NCBI GenBank assembly: GCA_023430845.1
Contig: JAEYYJ010000240.1
Coordinates: forward strand, 1-6,857
DNA length: 6,857 bases
Direction of reading: 5' to 3'
Origin: Pseudomonadota bacterium
Lineage (GTDB): Bacteria; Pseudomonadota; Alphaproteobacteria; Rhizobiales; Hyphomicrobiaceae
Shown: positions 1 to 5,237 of the stretch, one piece after another
Layout of the letters: each line of letters begins with the position of its first letter
Position numbering within the stretch: the stretch's first letter is position 1
Made by a program: the position numbers and the translations under genes
Notes under the pieces: generated by a model
Told to the model about the DNA's origin: nothing
The model's database searches: none
The model's input: the letters and a program-made list of their open reading frames with translations, nothing else

Positions 1-105
1 TCGGCCGACAATCTCACACCGCAGAAGGCGCGCATTCTATTGGCGCTGGCACTCACGCAGACCAACGATCCCGACCGCCTGCGCGAGATCTTCGCGACGT
101 ATTGA
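1..105 (+). CDS. L-asparaginase, C-terminal end (partial)
   Basis: Only the last 34 residues and the TGA stop are present; the gene begins left of the window. The tail contains LTPQKARILLALALTQTNDP and ends in REIFATY. This closely matches the C-terminal helix of bacterial L-asparaginases (the 'LTPQKARvLLmLAL...i...F..Y' ending), which hydrolyse L-asparagine to aspartate and ammonia. The catalytic threonines lie in the missing N-terminal part, so activity and the cytoplasmic versus periplasmic type cannot be judged. The gene converges on the TRAP permease gene with only 12 bp between the stop codons, and I see no clear hairpin terminator there. Identification rests on a short but characteristic motif. 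Confidence 0.72.
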   Translation, partial: SADNLTPQKARILLALALTQTNDPDRLREIFATY

Positions 106-117
106 TCAGGCGCGCGC

Positions 118-1443
118 TCAGAATCCGACGCGCACGAGCCACAGCGTGATCGCCGGGAACATGACCAGGATCACTGTGCGGACCATATCGCTGAGCACGA
201 AGGGCAAGGCACCGCGGTAGGTCTCGCTCAGCGGCACGCCGTGCGCCATAGAATTGATGATGAAGAGATTGAGACCGACGGGCGGCGTGATGAGACCGAC
301 CTCGACGACGATCAGCACCAGAATGCCGAACCAGATGGCCGTCTCCTCCGGGTTCAATCCGAAATCGAGCGCCATGACCACGGGGAAAAACACCGGAATG
401 GTCAGCAGCATCATGGAGAGCGAATCCATGACGCAGCCAAGAATGATGTAGACGATCAGGATCAGCGTCAGGATCGTGAGCGGCGAGAGCCCCGACACCT
501 GCGCCCAGTCCGCGGCTGCTTGCGGTAGCTGCGTCAGCGCGAGGAAGGTATTGAAGGCGGCCGCACCGAGGATGATGAAATAGATCATCGCGGAAGCAGC
601 GGCAGTCTCAAGAATGCACGCGACGAACGTCGCCCTGTCGAGGCGTCCGGTGATGAGCGCATAGACACCCGTTGCCACGGCTCCCACCGCCGCGCCCTCC
701 GTCGGCGTGAACCAGCCGACGTAGATGCCGCCGATTACCAAAACAAAGATCAATGCTACGGGCCAAACGCCCTGCAGGGACTGCCAGCGCTCAGCCATGG
801 ACTTGCGCGGCGCAAGCTCGCCGGCTGCTCCCGGAACAACGCGCACATAAATCGAGACCGTGATCACATACCCGATCGCCGCCAATATGCCCGGGATCAA
901 CGCCGCCATGAACATCTTGACGATGTTCTGTTCAGTCAGCACGGCATAGACGACGAGCACGATCGAAGGCGGAATGAGAATGCCGAGCGTCCCGCCCGCC
1001 GCCAGCACACCTGTCGCAAGCGCACCGGAATATCCGTTCTTGCGCAACGCCGGCAGCGCCACCTGCCCCATGGTCGCGGCTGTGGCGAGCGACGAGCCGC
1101 ACACCGATCCGAAGCCCGCGCACGCACCGACGGCTGCCATCGCAAGCCCGCCGCGACGATGACCGACCCAGTCGGCCGCTGCCCGAAACAGCGATTCCGA
1201 AAGCCCTGATCGCGTCGCAAACTGCCCCATGAGCAGGAAGAGCGGGATGATCGAAAGCGAATGGCTCGAGAACGTGTCGTACGTCAGCGTCTTCAGCGCC
1301 GACAGCGCCGGCACCATCGAACCGGTTACGATCCACGTGCCGGTGAGCCCCGTCAGCAGCATCGCCGCGCCGATCGGCATGCGCAGGAACATGGCGCCGA
1401 GCGCCAGTGCAAAGGCAGTGGCCGCGAGTGCCGCGCCGCTCAT
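118..1443 (-). CDS. dctM: TRAP transporter large permease subunit (DctM family)
   Basis: This 441-residue protein is the ion-coupled membrane domain of a tripartite ATP-independent periplasmic transporter, which imports an organic acid delivered by the binding protein using the Na+ gradient. The length is near the usual 425-440 residues. It is almost wholly hydrophobic, with about a dozen membrane segments. Family hallmarks are GSVCGSSLATAATMG (residues 112-126), LGILIPPS (153-160), GWFTPTEGAAVG (243-254) and GLITPPVGLNLF (383-394). The two pseudo-symmetric glycine/serine- and proline-rich hairpins form the Na+/substrate site in known structures. The ATG at 1443 overlaps the dctQ stop as ATGA, and GGTGGAG lies upstream inside dctQ, indicating translational coupling. 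The frame stays open upstream to 1566, but that extension would overlap dctQ and is not hydrophobic, so it was rejected. The substrate cannot be read from this subunit. Confidence 0.95.
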   Translation of the reverse strand: MSGAALAATAFALALGAMFLRMPIGAAMLLTGLTGTWIVTGSMVPALSALKTLTYDTFSSHSLSIIPLFLLMGQFATRSGLSESLFRAAADWVGHRRGGLAMAAVGACAGFGSVCGSSLATAATMGQVALPALRKNGYSGALATGVLAAGGTLGILIPPSIVLVVYAVLTEQNIVKMFMAALIPGILAAIGYVITVSIYVRVVPGAAGELAPRKSMAERWQSLQGVWPVALIFVLVIGGIYVGWFTPTEGAAVGAVATGVYALITGRLDRATFVACILETAAASAMIYFIILGAAAFNTFLALTQLPQAAADWAQVSGLSPLTILTLILIVYIILGCVMDSLSMMLLTIPVFFPVVMALDFGLNPEETAIWFGILVLIVVEVGLITPPVGLNLFIINSMAHGVPLSETYRGALPFVLSDMVRTVILVMFPAITLWLVRVGF

Positions 1444-2018
1444 ATGTGCGCTCCACCTTCCGTGCCCTGTCCGCCGGCAATGGCCTCGTTGAGGCTGCGC
1501 CAGACTGTGTAGAGGCACGTGAGCACGAATACGACGGCACCAATCACACCCGCCGCATATCCCCACCAGACCGGCATCTGGAGGATCATGCTCGTCTCAC
1601 CGTAAGCGAGCTTGTCGCGGAAGCCGAGCCAAAGCTGCCACGCCACGATCAACGAGATGATGCTCATCGCGATGTTGCCGATGACCGCGAGCGAAGCCCA
1701 GAGGCGCGCTGGCAGATAGGGAGCAAGCATGTCGACGGTGACATTACCTTGGCGGAACTGGCACCACGGCAGGAAGGCGAAGATGGCGACCGCGCACCCC
1801 GCTTCGACAAGCTCGAAGTCGCCTGGCACAGGACCAAGCCCCATACGCGTGAACGCGCGCCCGACAATCGACACCACGGACATCACGGCGAGTGCGACGA
1901 GTACGATGCCACCTGCGATCGCCAATGCGCGCGCGAGAGCACCGATGAAGCGCCCCACCGCCGCTTCAGCCGACGGCGCAATGCCCGCCTGCCTGTCTGC
2001 GCCCGCTTCATCGGACAT
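1440..2018 (-). CDS. dctQ: TRAP transporter small permease subunit (DctQ family)
   Basis: This 192-residue protein is the small membrane subunit that forms the scaffold of the TRAP permease with DctM. Four hydrophobic segments are visible at about residues 32-54, 70-88, 105-128 and 148-172. The family pattern GDFELVEAG (66-74) and the short loop FRQGNVTVDML (88-98), corresponding to the 'G-hydrophobic-V-D' motif of DctQ proteins, support the call. The ATG at 2018 is preceded by GAGGGGG about 6-7 nt upstream. The N-terminal 20 residues are polar and alanine-rich, and the C-terminal tail is glycine-rich; neither has a recognised role. The gene lies 92 bp downstream of dctP and overlaps dctM by 4 bp, so all three are almost certainly co-transcribed. 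Confidence 0.93.
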   Translation of the reverse strand: MSDEAGADRQAGIAPSAEAAVGRFIGALARALAIAGGIVLVALAVMSVVSIVGRAFTRMGLGPVPGDFELVEAGCAVAIFAFLPWCQFRQGNVTVDMLAPYLPARLWASLAVIGNIAMSIISLIVAWQLWLGFRDKLAYGETSMILQMPVWWGYAAGVIGAVVFVLTCLYTVWRSLNEAIAGGQGTEGGAHI

Positions 2019-2056
2019 GTGAAGCCCCCTCAGGCCACGTCGCTCACAACGCTAAA

Positions 2057-2084
2057 GAGGAGGGAACGAAAGATCCCCTCCCCG
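2057..2084 (-). other. Intercistronic stem-loop between dctP and dctQ
   Basis: In the 92-bp dctP-dctQ gap, GGAGGGA (2059-2065) can pair with TCCCCTCC (2074-2081), giving seven pairs with one bulged base around an 8-nt loop. It is not followed by a clear T-run on the transcribed (-) strand, so it is unlikely to be a full terminator. An RNA stem behind the binding-protein cistron could protect the dctP message and give more binding protein than permease, as is common for binding-protein transporters. This role is inference, and the stem is imperfect. Confidence 0.3.
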
Positions 2085-2110
2085 TATTCGCAGTGCCACA
2101 CGGGCGCCGC

Positions 2111-3163
2111 TCACTCCGGTCCGGCGTACTTGGCGATCATCGCGCGGGCGTCCTTCAGCATCTCCGCCGCCGGCAAGCCCTTCTCGGTCATTTCCTTGAC
2201 CCAGGCTTCCGCGATCGGTGCTGCCGCCGCTTTCCAGCGCGCCGTTTCGGCGGCATCGAGCGTAATTATCTTGTTTCCGGCCGCCTTGGCGGCGGCGATG
2301 CCGGGCGCATCACCTTCATCCATGACGCGGCCGACCCACTTCGACGCGGCCATTCCGCTGTTGGCATCGATGACCTTCTTGATGTCGGCTGGGAGCCCGT
2401 CGTACTTCGCCTTGTTCATCGCGAAGAGGAAGAAGCTCGTATAGAGACCACGGCTTCCCGTGAAATTCGTGTGCGACTGCACGAGTTGCGCAACCTTGAG
2501 CGGTGTCGTCACCTCCCACGGAATGACCGTGCCGTCGATCACGCCTTTGGAGAGCGCCTCGGGCATGGCTGGCACGGGCATGCCCACCGGCGTTGCGCCG
2601 AGCGCCGAAATCAGCGCCGTCGCCTGCCGCGTGGGACCACGCAGCTTCAGACCCTTCATGTCGTCGAGCTTGGCGACGCCGTTACCCTTCACGTGCAGAA
2701 GCCCGGGCCCATGCACATGCACGGCAATGACATGCACGCTCTCGAATTCCTTCTTGAGATACTTCTCGTAGAATTCCCACGCGGCCTGGCTCGTCGCTTC
2801 TCCGCTCGCCGGCAGGAAGGGCAGCTCGAACACCTCCGAGCCGGGGAAACGACCGGGCGTGTAGCCCGACAGCGTCCACACGATATCGACCACGCCGTCA
2901 CGCGCCTGATCGATCAAAGCCGGCGGACGGCCGCCGAGTTGCATCGACGGGTAGATCTCGACCTTGAGCTTGCCGCCTGCTTCCTTGGTGACCTTCTCGG
3001 CCCATGGCGTGATGAAGTTTTTCGGCACCGGCGCCGGGGCCGGCAGGAAATGATGGATGCGCAGCGTCACGTCCTGCGCCACGCCGGCCACCGGCAAGAC
3101 CGAAACCGCCGCAGCGACCGTGAGCGCCGCCAAACCAAGATGGATGCCCAATCGCGATCTCAT
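2111..3163 (-). CDS. dctP: TRAP transporter substrate-binding protein (DctP family)
   Basis: This 350-residue periplasmic binding protein captures the substrate for the DctQM permease. Residues 1-29 form a signal peptide: basic MRSR, a hydrophobic core, and probable cleavage after AGVA (residues 26-29). The mature protein starts with the typical 'TLRIHHFLP' strand, followed by a WAEKVTKEAGGKLKVEIYPSMQLGG segment. KGLKLRGPTRQ (170-180) holds Arg175, at the place of the conserved arginine that salt-bridges the carboxylate in DctP-family proteins. GVIDGTVIPWEV (207-218) is the usual ligand-site loop. The substrate is therefore probably a monocarboxylate or related organic acid, but it cannot be named. 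The ATG at 3163 has a strong GGGAGGA ribosome site (3169-3175). It is first in the operon and diverges from the hydrolase gene; the 146-bp gap must hold both promoters, but I could not place one convincingly. Confidence 0.95.
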   Translation of the reverse strand: MRSRLGIHLGLAALTVAAAVSVLPVAGVAQDVTLRIHHFLPAPAPVPKNFITPWAEKVTKEAGGKLKVEIYPSMQLGGRPPALIDQARDGVVDIVWTLSGYTPGRFPGSEVFELPFLPASGEATSQAAWEFYEKYLKKEFESVHVIAVHVHGPGLLHVKGNGVAKLDDMKGLKLRGPTRQATALISALGATPVGMPVPAMPEALSKGVIDGTVIPWEVTTPLKVAQLVQSHTNFTGSRGLYTSFFLFAMNKAKYDGLPADIKKVIDANSGMAASKWVGRVMDEGDAPGIAAAKAAGNKIITLDAAETARWKAAAAPIAEAWVKEMTEKGLPAAEMLKDARAMIAKYAGPE

Positions 3164-3168
3164 GTCAT

Positions 3169-3175
3169 TCCTCCC
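3169..3175 (-). promoter_or_regulatory. Ribosome binding site of dctP
   Basis: On the - strand GGGAGGA sits about 5 nt before the ATG at 3163. It is nearly a full anti-Shine-Dalgarno match and fixes the dctP start, which also gives a well-formed signal peptide. Confidence 0.75.
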
Positions 3176-3309
3176 AGTAGTTTAGCCAGTTGTTTGAAAG
3201 TCCAAGTTTTGCGCTAAGCTATTCTGGCACCGTCACGCAGGCAACCGTTTGCTCGCCCATACCAAAGGTGGAGCCGAACCGAGTGTACCGCCCGCCAGTG
3301 GGGACAAGC

Positions 3310-4194
3310 ATGACAATCGACTGGACCGGAAAAGTCGCTGAAACCAACGAACTCAGCATCAACTACGCGCGCGGCGGGAGCGGCCCCACAGTCATCTTTC
3401 TGCACGGCTGGCCCGAGTTCAACAGAACCTGGCTCCATACGATGCCAGCGCTCGCCGAGCAGTTCGACTGCATCGCGCCGGACCTTCGCGGCTTCGGCCG
3501 CACGCTGTCGAAGGCGCCACGCACGGCCGACGGCACGCCCGTCGACAAGCTCGCTGGCGATGTGCTGGCACTCGCCGATACCCTCGGCATCGAGCGCTTT
3601 GCCATCGTCAGCCACGACGTCGGTTCATTCGTCGCGCAACAAACCGCGATCGCCGCGCCGGACCGCGTCTCCGCCCTCTTCTTCTTCAACTGTACATATC
3701 CGGGCATCGGCAAACGCTGGGGCGAGTACAGCCACTTCCGCGAGACCTGGTATCAGCAGTTCCACCAAAAGGATTTCGCGGCCGCACTCGTCGGTTCGTC
3801 GCGCGACGCCTGCCGCATCTACTTCCGCCACTTTCTGACGCACTGGAGCCATCAGAAGCAGGCATTCGATCCCTACCTCGAAGAATGGGTCGACAACTTC
3901 ATGCGCCCCGGAAACCTGCAGGGCGGCTTCGACTGGTACGTCGGCATTGCCAGAATTCGCGCGCTCACCGCGTCGGGTGCACTACCGCCGCCCCCTCCGA
4001 TCGCCGCTCCCGCGTACTTCTACTGGGGCGCCCATGATCCTGTCCTGCGGTTCGACTTCTCCGACAAGCTCGGCGATTACTTCACGAACTTCACGCTGGA
4101 GAAGGCTGAGGATGCCGGCCACTTCGGCCACTTCGAGCAGCCAGAGCGCGCCAACGCGCGCCTGCTCCGCTTCCTCGGCGCACACGCGAAATAA
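3310..4194 (+). CDS. Alpha/beta hydrolase, epoxide hydrolase-like, Asp nucleophile
   Basis: This 294-residue cytoplasmic enzyme has the full alpha/beta-hydrolase layout: the oxyanion-hole motif HGWPE (32-36), DLRGFGRT (58-65), the nucleophile elbow VSHDVGS (100-106), a helical lid (about 135-215), WGAHDPV (239-245) with likely acid Asp243, and DAGHFGHFEQPE (268-279) with catalytic His271. The elbow nucleophile is Asp103, not Ser, placing it with epoxide hydrolases and haloacid/haloalkane dehalogenases rather than esterases. HGWPE is the epoxide-hydrolase form. Tyr148 and Tyr210 in the lid could be the epoxide-activating tyrosines. Against dehalogenases, the residue after Asp is Val instead of the halide-binding Trp, and the two arginines of fluoroacetate dehalogenase (Asp+1, Asp+4) are Val104 and Phe107. 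The substrate is unknown. The start at 3310 is chosen because GGGGA lies 5' of it and homology begins there; the frame is open to 3190. Transcribed divergently from dctP. Confidence 0.85.
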   Translation: MTIDWTGKVAETNELSINYARGGSGPTVIFLHGWPEFNRTWLHTMPALAEQFDCIAPDLRGFGRTLSKAPRTADGTPVDKLAGDVLALADTLGIERFAIVSHDVGSFVAQQTAIAAPDRVSALFFFNCTYPGIGKRWGEYSHFRETWYQQFHQKDFAAALVGSSRDACRIYFRHFLTHWSHQKQAFDPYLEEWVDNFMRPGNLQGGFDWYVGIARIRALTASGALPPPPPIAAPAYFYWGAHDPVLRFDFSDKLGDYFTNFTLEKAEDAGHFGHFEQPERANARLLRFLGAHAK

Positions 4195-4207
4195 TAGTCA
4201 TAAAGAC

Positions 4208-4263
4208 GGGCGGGCCTCGCGCCGAAGGCGCGACGGGGCTTTGGTCCCCGCCCTCCGTTTTTT
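4208..4263 (+). terminator. Rho-independent terminator after the hydrolase gene, with nested hairpins
   Basis: GGGCGGG (4208-4214) pairs perfectly with CCCGCCC (4247-4253). Inside lies a perfect 7-bp hairpin, TCGCGCC-GAA-GGCGCGA (4217-4233). A second local stem, CGGGG/CCCCG (4234-4238 with 4246-4250), competes with the outer stem. CTCCG then six Ts (4258-4263) follow, as expected for termination on +. Read on -, the structure is followed by only three Ts, so it is weaker as a terminator for the converging lactonase-like gene. It starts 13 bp after the hydrolase stop. Confidence 0.75.
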
Positions 4264-4272
4264 GAAACTTTT

Positions 4273-5070
4273 CTACCCGATGCGTGGGGCGTCGAGTTTG
4301 TGCACGGTGCCGGCCGTCTCAGGCTTCCACGCGGGATAGCGCTTCAGAATCAGCGGATCGTGGCCGGGAATGACATTCTTCAGACCGCCAGCCATCTGCT
4401 CCAGGCGATCGTAGCTTCTGAGTGTTGCTTCGACATCGACGCTGATGAAGAACGGCTTGCGCTTCTCGATGTTCTCGTAGAAGTGCACGACGTCAGACGC
4501 GAGCATCACCGGCCCATGGTCGGTCATAACGCGGATGGCCTGGATGCCCTTGCTGTGTCCCGGCATGTGATGGACTGTCACGCCCGGCGCGACTTCACCG
4601 TCTCCGTCGTGGAACTGGACGCGGCCCGAGTAGACGCTCTTCACCATCTCGCAGACATGGTCGACCGTGAAAGGCCCGCGCATGGCGTGATCGCACATGC
4701 AGCGCCCGGTGGCGTAGGCCATCTCGGATTCCTGCAGATGGAAACGCGCCTTCGGGAAATGGTCGAGCGTGCCCGCGTGGTCATAGTGGAGGTGCGTGAC
4801 GATGCAGGTGTCGAGGTTCTCCGCGTCGATACCGATGCGCTGAAGTGCCTCACGCGGCTCGAGATCGATCTTGCGACCGCGGGGCGCTGCTTCCTTATGG
4901 TCGAATCCGGTGTCGATCAGGATCGTCCGGTTCTTGTTGCGCAGCACGAACACGAAATAGTCGATCGGCATGGGCGCCGCATGATCGTCCGGATGGAGGA
5001 AATTGTCGGCGCGGGTGCGGTTCGTCATGGCACCGTACTTTACGGCCAGAATCTCGTAGGTCTCGGACAT
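4273..5070 (-). CDS. Metallo-beta-lactamase-fold hydrolase, N-acyl-homoserine lactonase-like
   Basis: This 265-residue cytoplasmic protein has a complete dinuclear-zinc site of the lactonase type: THLHYDH (92-98, the HXHXDH motif), His172 in MPGHSKG, Asp193 in LASDVVHF, and His237 in IPGHDP. The size and the fifth ligand arrangement match the AiiA/AttM group, which opens the lactone ring of acyl-homoserine lactone signals (quorum quenching). The wider superfamily also contains other lactonases and esterases, so the fold and metal site are sure but the substrate is not. In AiiA the catalytic Tyr194 lies three residues after the bridging Asp; here that place is His196, if the alignment has no gap. 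The ATG at 5070 has GGAGGAG 5 nt upstream; an in-frame ATG at 5151 would add 27 residues that look non-coding. The gene is monocistronic here, divergent from the decarboxylase. Confidence 0.82.
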   Translation of the reverse strand: MSETYEILAVKYGAMTNRTRADNFLHPDDHAAPMPIDYFVFVLRNKNRTILIDTGFDHKEAAPRGRKIDLEPREALQRIGIDAENLDTCIVTHLHYDHAGTLDHFPKARFHLQESEMAYATGRCMCDHAMRGPFTVDHVCEMVKSVYSGRVQFHDGDGEVAPGVTVHHMPGHSKGIQAIRVMTDHGPVMLASDVVHFYENIEKRKPFFISVDVEATLRSYDRLEQMAGGLKNVIPGHDPLILKRYPAWKPETAGTVHKLDAPRIG

Positions 5071-5075
5071 TGCGG

Positions 5076-5082
5076 CTCCTCC
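5076..5082 (-). promoter_or_regulatory. Ribosome binding site deciding the lactonase-like start
   Basis: GGAGGAG on the - strand, five bases before the ATG at 5070. It is a near-perfect Shine-Dalgarno and argues for this start over the in-frame ATG at 5151. Confidence 0.75.
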
Positions 5083-5120
5083 ATCTGGGGCGTTTTCTGC
5101 TTGGGCGGCAGAATGGCGCG

Positions 5121-5138
5121 TCGACGGGCAGCCGTCGA
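5121..5138. promoter_or_regulatory. Perfect 7-bp inverted repeat, candidate operator
   Basis: TCGACGG (5121-5127) and CCGTCGA (5132-5138) are perfect inverted copies separated by GCAG. The element lies 51 bp upstream of the lactonase-like start and 100 bp upstream of the decarboxylase start. No T-run follows in either direction, so it is not a terminator. A weak sigma70-like pair for the - gene (TCGACG at 5133-5138 and CATTCT at 5110-5115, spacer 17) would put the palindrome over its -35. The regulator is not visible in the window. Confidence 0.4.
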
Positions 5139-5183
5139 GAAAAACTGCCATGCAGAGTCATGGAACCGCAATGCGCCTTGGGG

Positions 5184-5189
5184 CATAAT
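5184..5189 (+). promoter_or_regulatory. Candidate -10 box for the malonyl-CoA decarboxylase gene
   Basis: CATAAT matches the sigma70 -10 consensus at five of six bases, but the -35 at the right distance (TGGAAC, 5161-5166, spacer 17) is poor. Transcription would start near 5196, leaving a leader of about 42 nt before the GTG at 5238. The box overlaps the left arm of the inverted repeat at 5188-5204, as an operator might. Confidence 0.35.
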
Positions 5190-5204
5190 CGAGTGAAGCT
5201 CGAT
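5188..5204. repeat. Perfect 6-bp inverted repeat over the -10 region
   Basis: ATCGAG (5188-5193) and CTCGAT (5199-5204) are perfect inverted copies around TGAAG. The element overlaps the candidate -10 box at 5184-5189. It shares GAT (5202-5204) with the next inverted repeat, so the two hairpins could not form together in one strand. As duplex DNA it is a candidate repressor site. Confidence 0.4.
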
Positions 5205-5217
5205 CCGCTGCCGGATC
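5202..5217. repeat. Perfect 6-bp inverted repeat just before the decarboxylase ribosome site
   Basis: GATCCG (5202-5207) and CGGATC (5212-5217) pair perfectly around a CTGC loop. In the mRNA this would be a stable short hairpin ending 8 nt before the GAGGTG ribosome site. It could affect translation or be the second half of an operator pair with the repeat at 5188-5204. Confidence 0.4.
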
Positions 5218-5225
5218 AAACCAAT

Positions 5226-5231
5226 GAGGTG
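5226..5231 (+). promoter_or_regulatory. Ribosome binding site deciding the decarboxylase GTG start
   Basis: GAGGTG matches six bases of the anti-Shine-Dalgarno complement and lies 6 nt before the GTG at 5238. The competing upstream ATG at 5160 has no comparable site. Confidence 0.6.
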
Positions 5232-5237
5232 GCTCGC

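Noticed and set aside
1444..1566. N-terminal extension of the large TRAP permease to an upstream ATG
   Set aside because: It would overlap dctQ by over 120 bases, encodes a Cys/Arg-rich non-family sequence, and the ATGA-coupled start at 1443 has a ribosome site and gives the normal family length.
1407..2444. Long + strand open frame opposite dctQ and the end of dctP
   Set aside because: Low-complexity Arg/Ala/Pro composition, no ribosome site, and antisense to well-supported genes.
3179..3205. TTGGAC / TAAACT promoter for dctP on -
   Set aside because: The spacer is only 15 bp and the transcription start would fall within the dctP ribosome site.
2093..3217. Long + strand open frame opposite dctP (374 codons)
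   Set aside because: It is Arg/His/Gly-rich without family motifs and lies wholly antisense to a clear DctP gene; high GC makes such shadows common.
3190..3309. 40-codon N-terminal extension of the alpha/beta hydrolase
   Set aside because: The extra residues show no signal peptide or domain and occupy the promoter region; the ATG at 3310 has GGGGA upstream and suits the fold.
3964..4010. Run of five prolines in the hydrolase as a possible slippage or disruption
   Set aside because: The frame continues intact into the WGAHDP and GHFGHFEQPE motifs; it is simply a proline-rich linker before the acid loop.
5071..5151. 27-residue N-terminal extension of the lactonase-like protein
   Set aside because: No ribosome site before the ATG at 5151, non-family sequence, and the extension spans the palindrome and putative promoter; the ATG at 5070 has GGAGGAG.
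4300..5196. Long + strand open frame opposite the lactonase-like gene
   Set aside because: Its protein is a frame shadow of the MBL-fold gene, whose zinc ligands and ribosome site are clear on the other strand.
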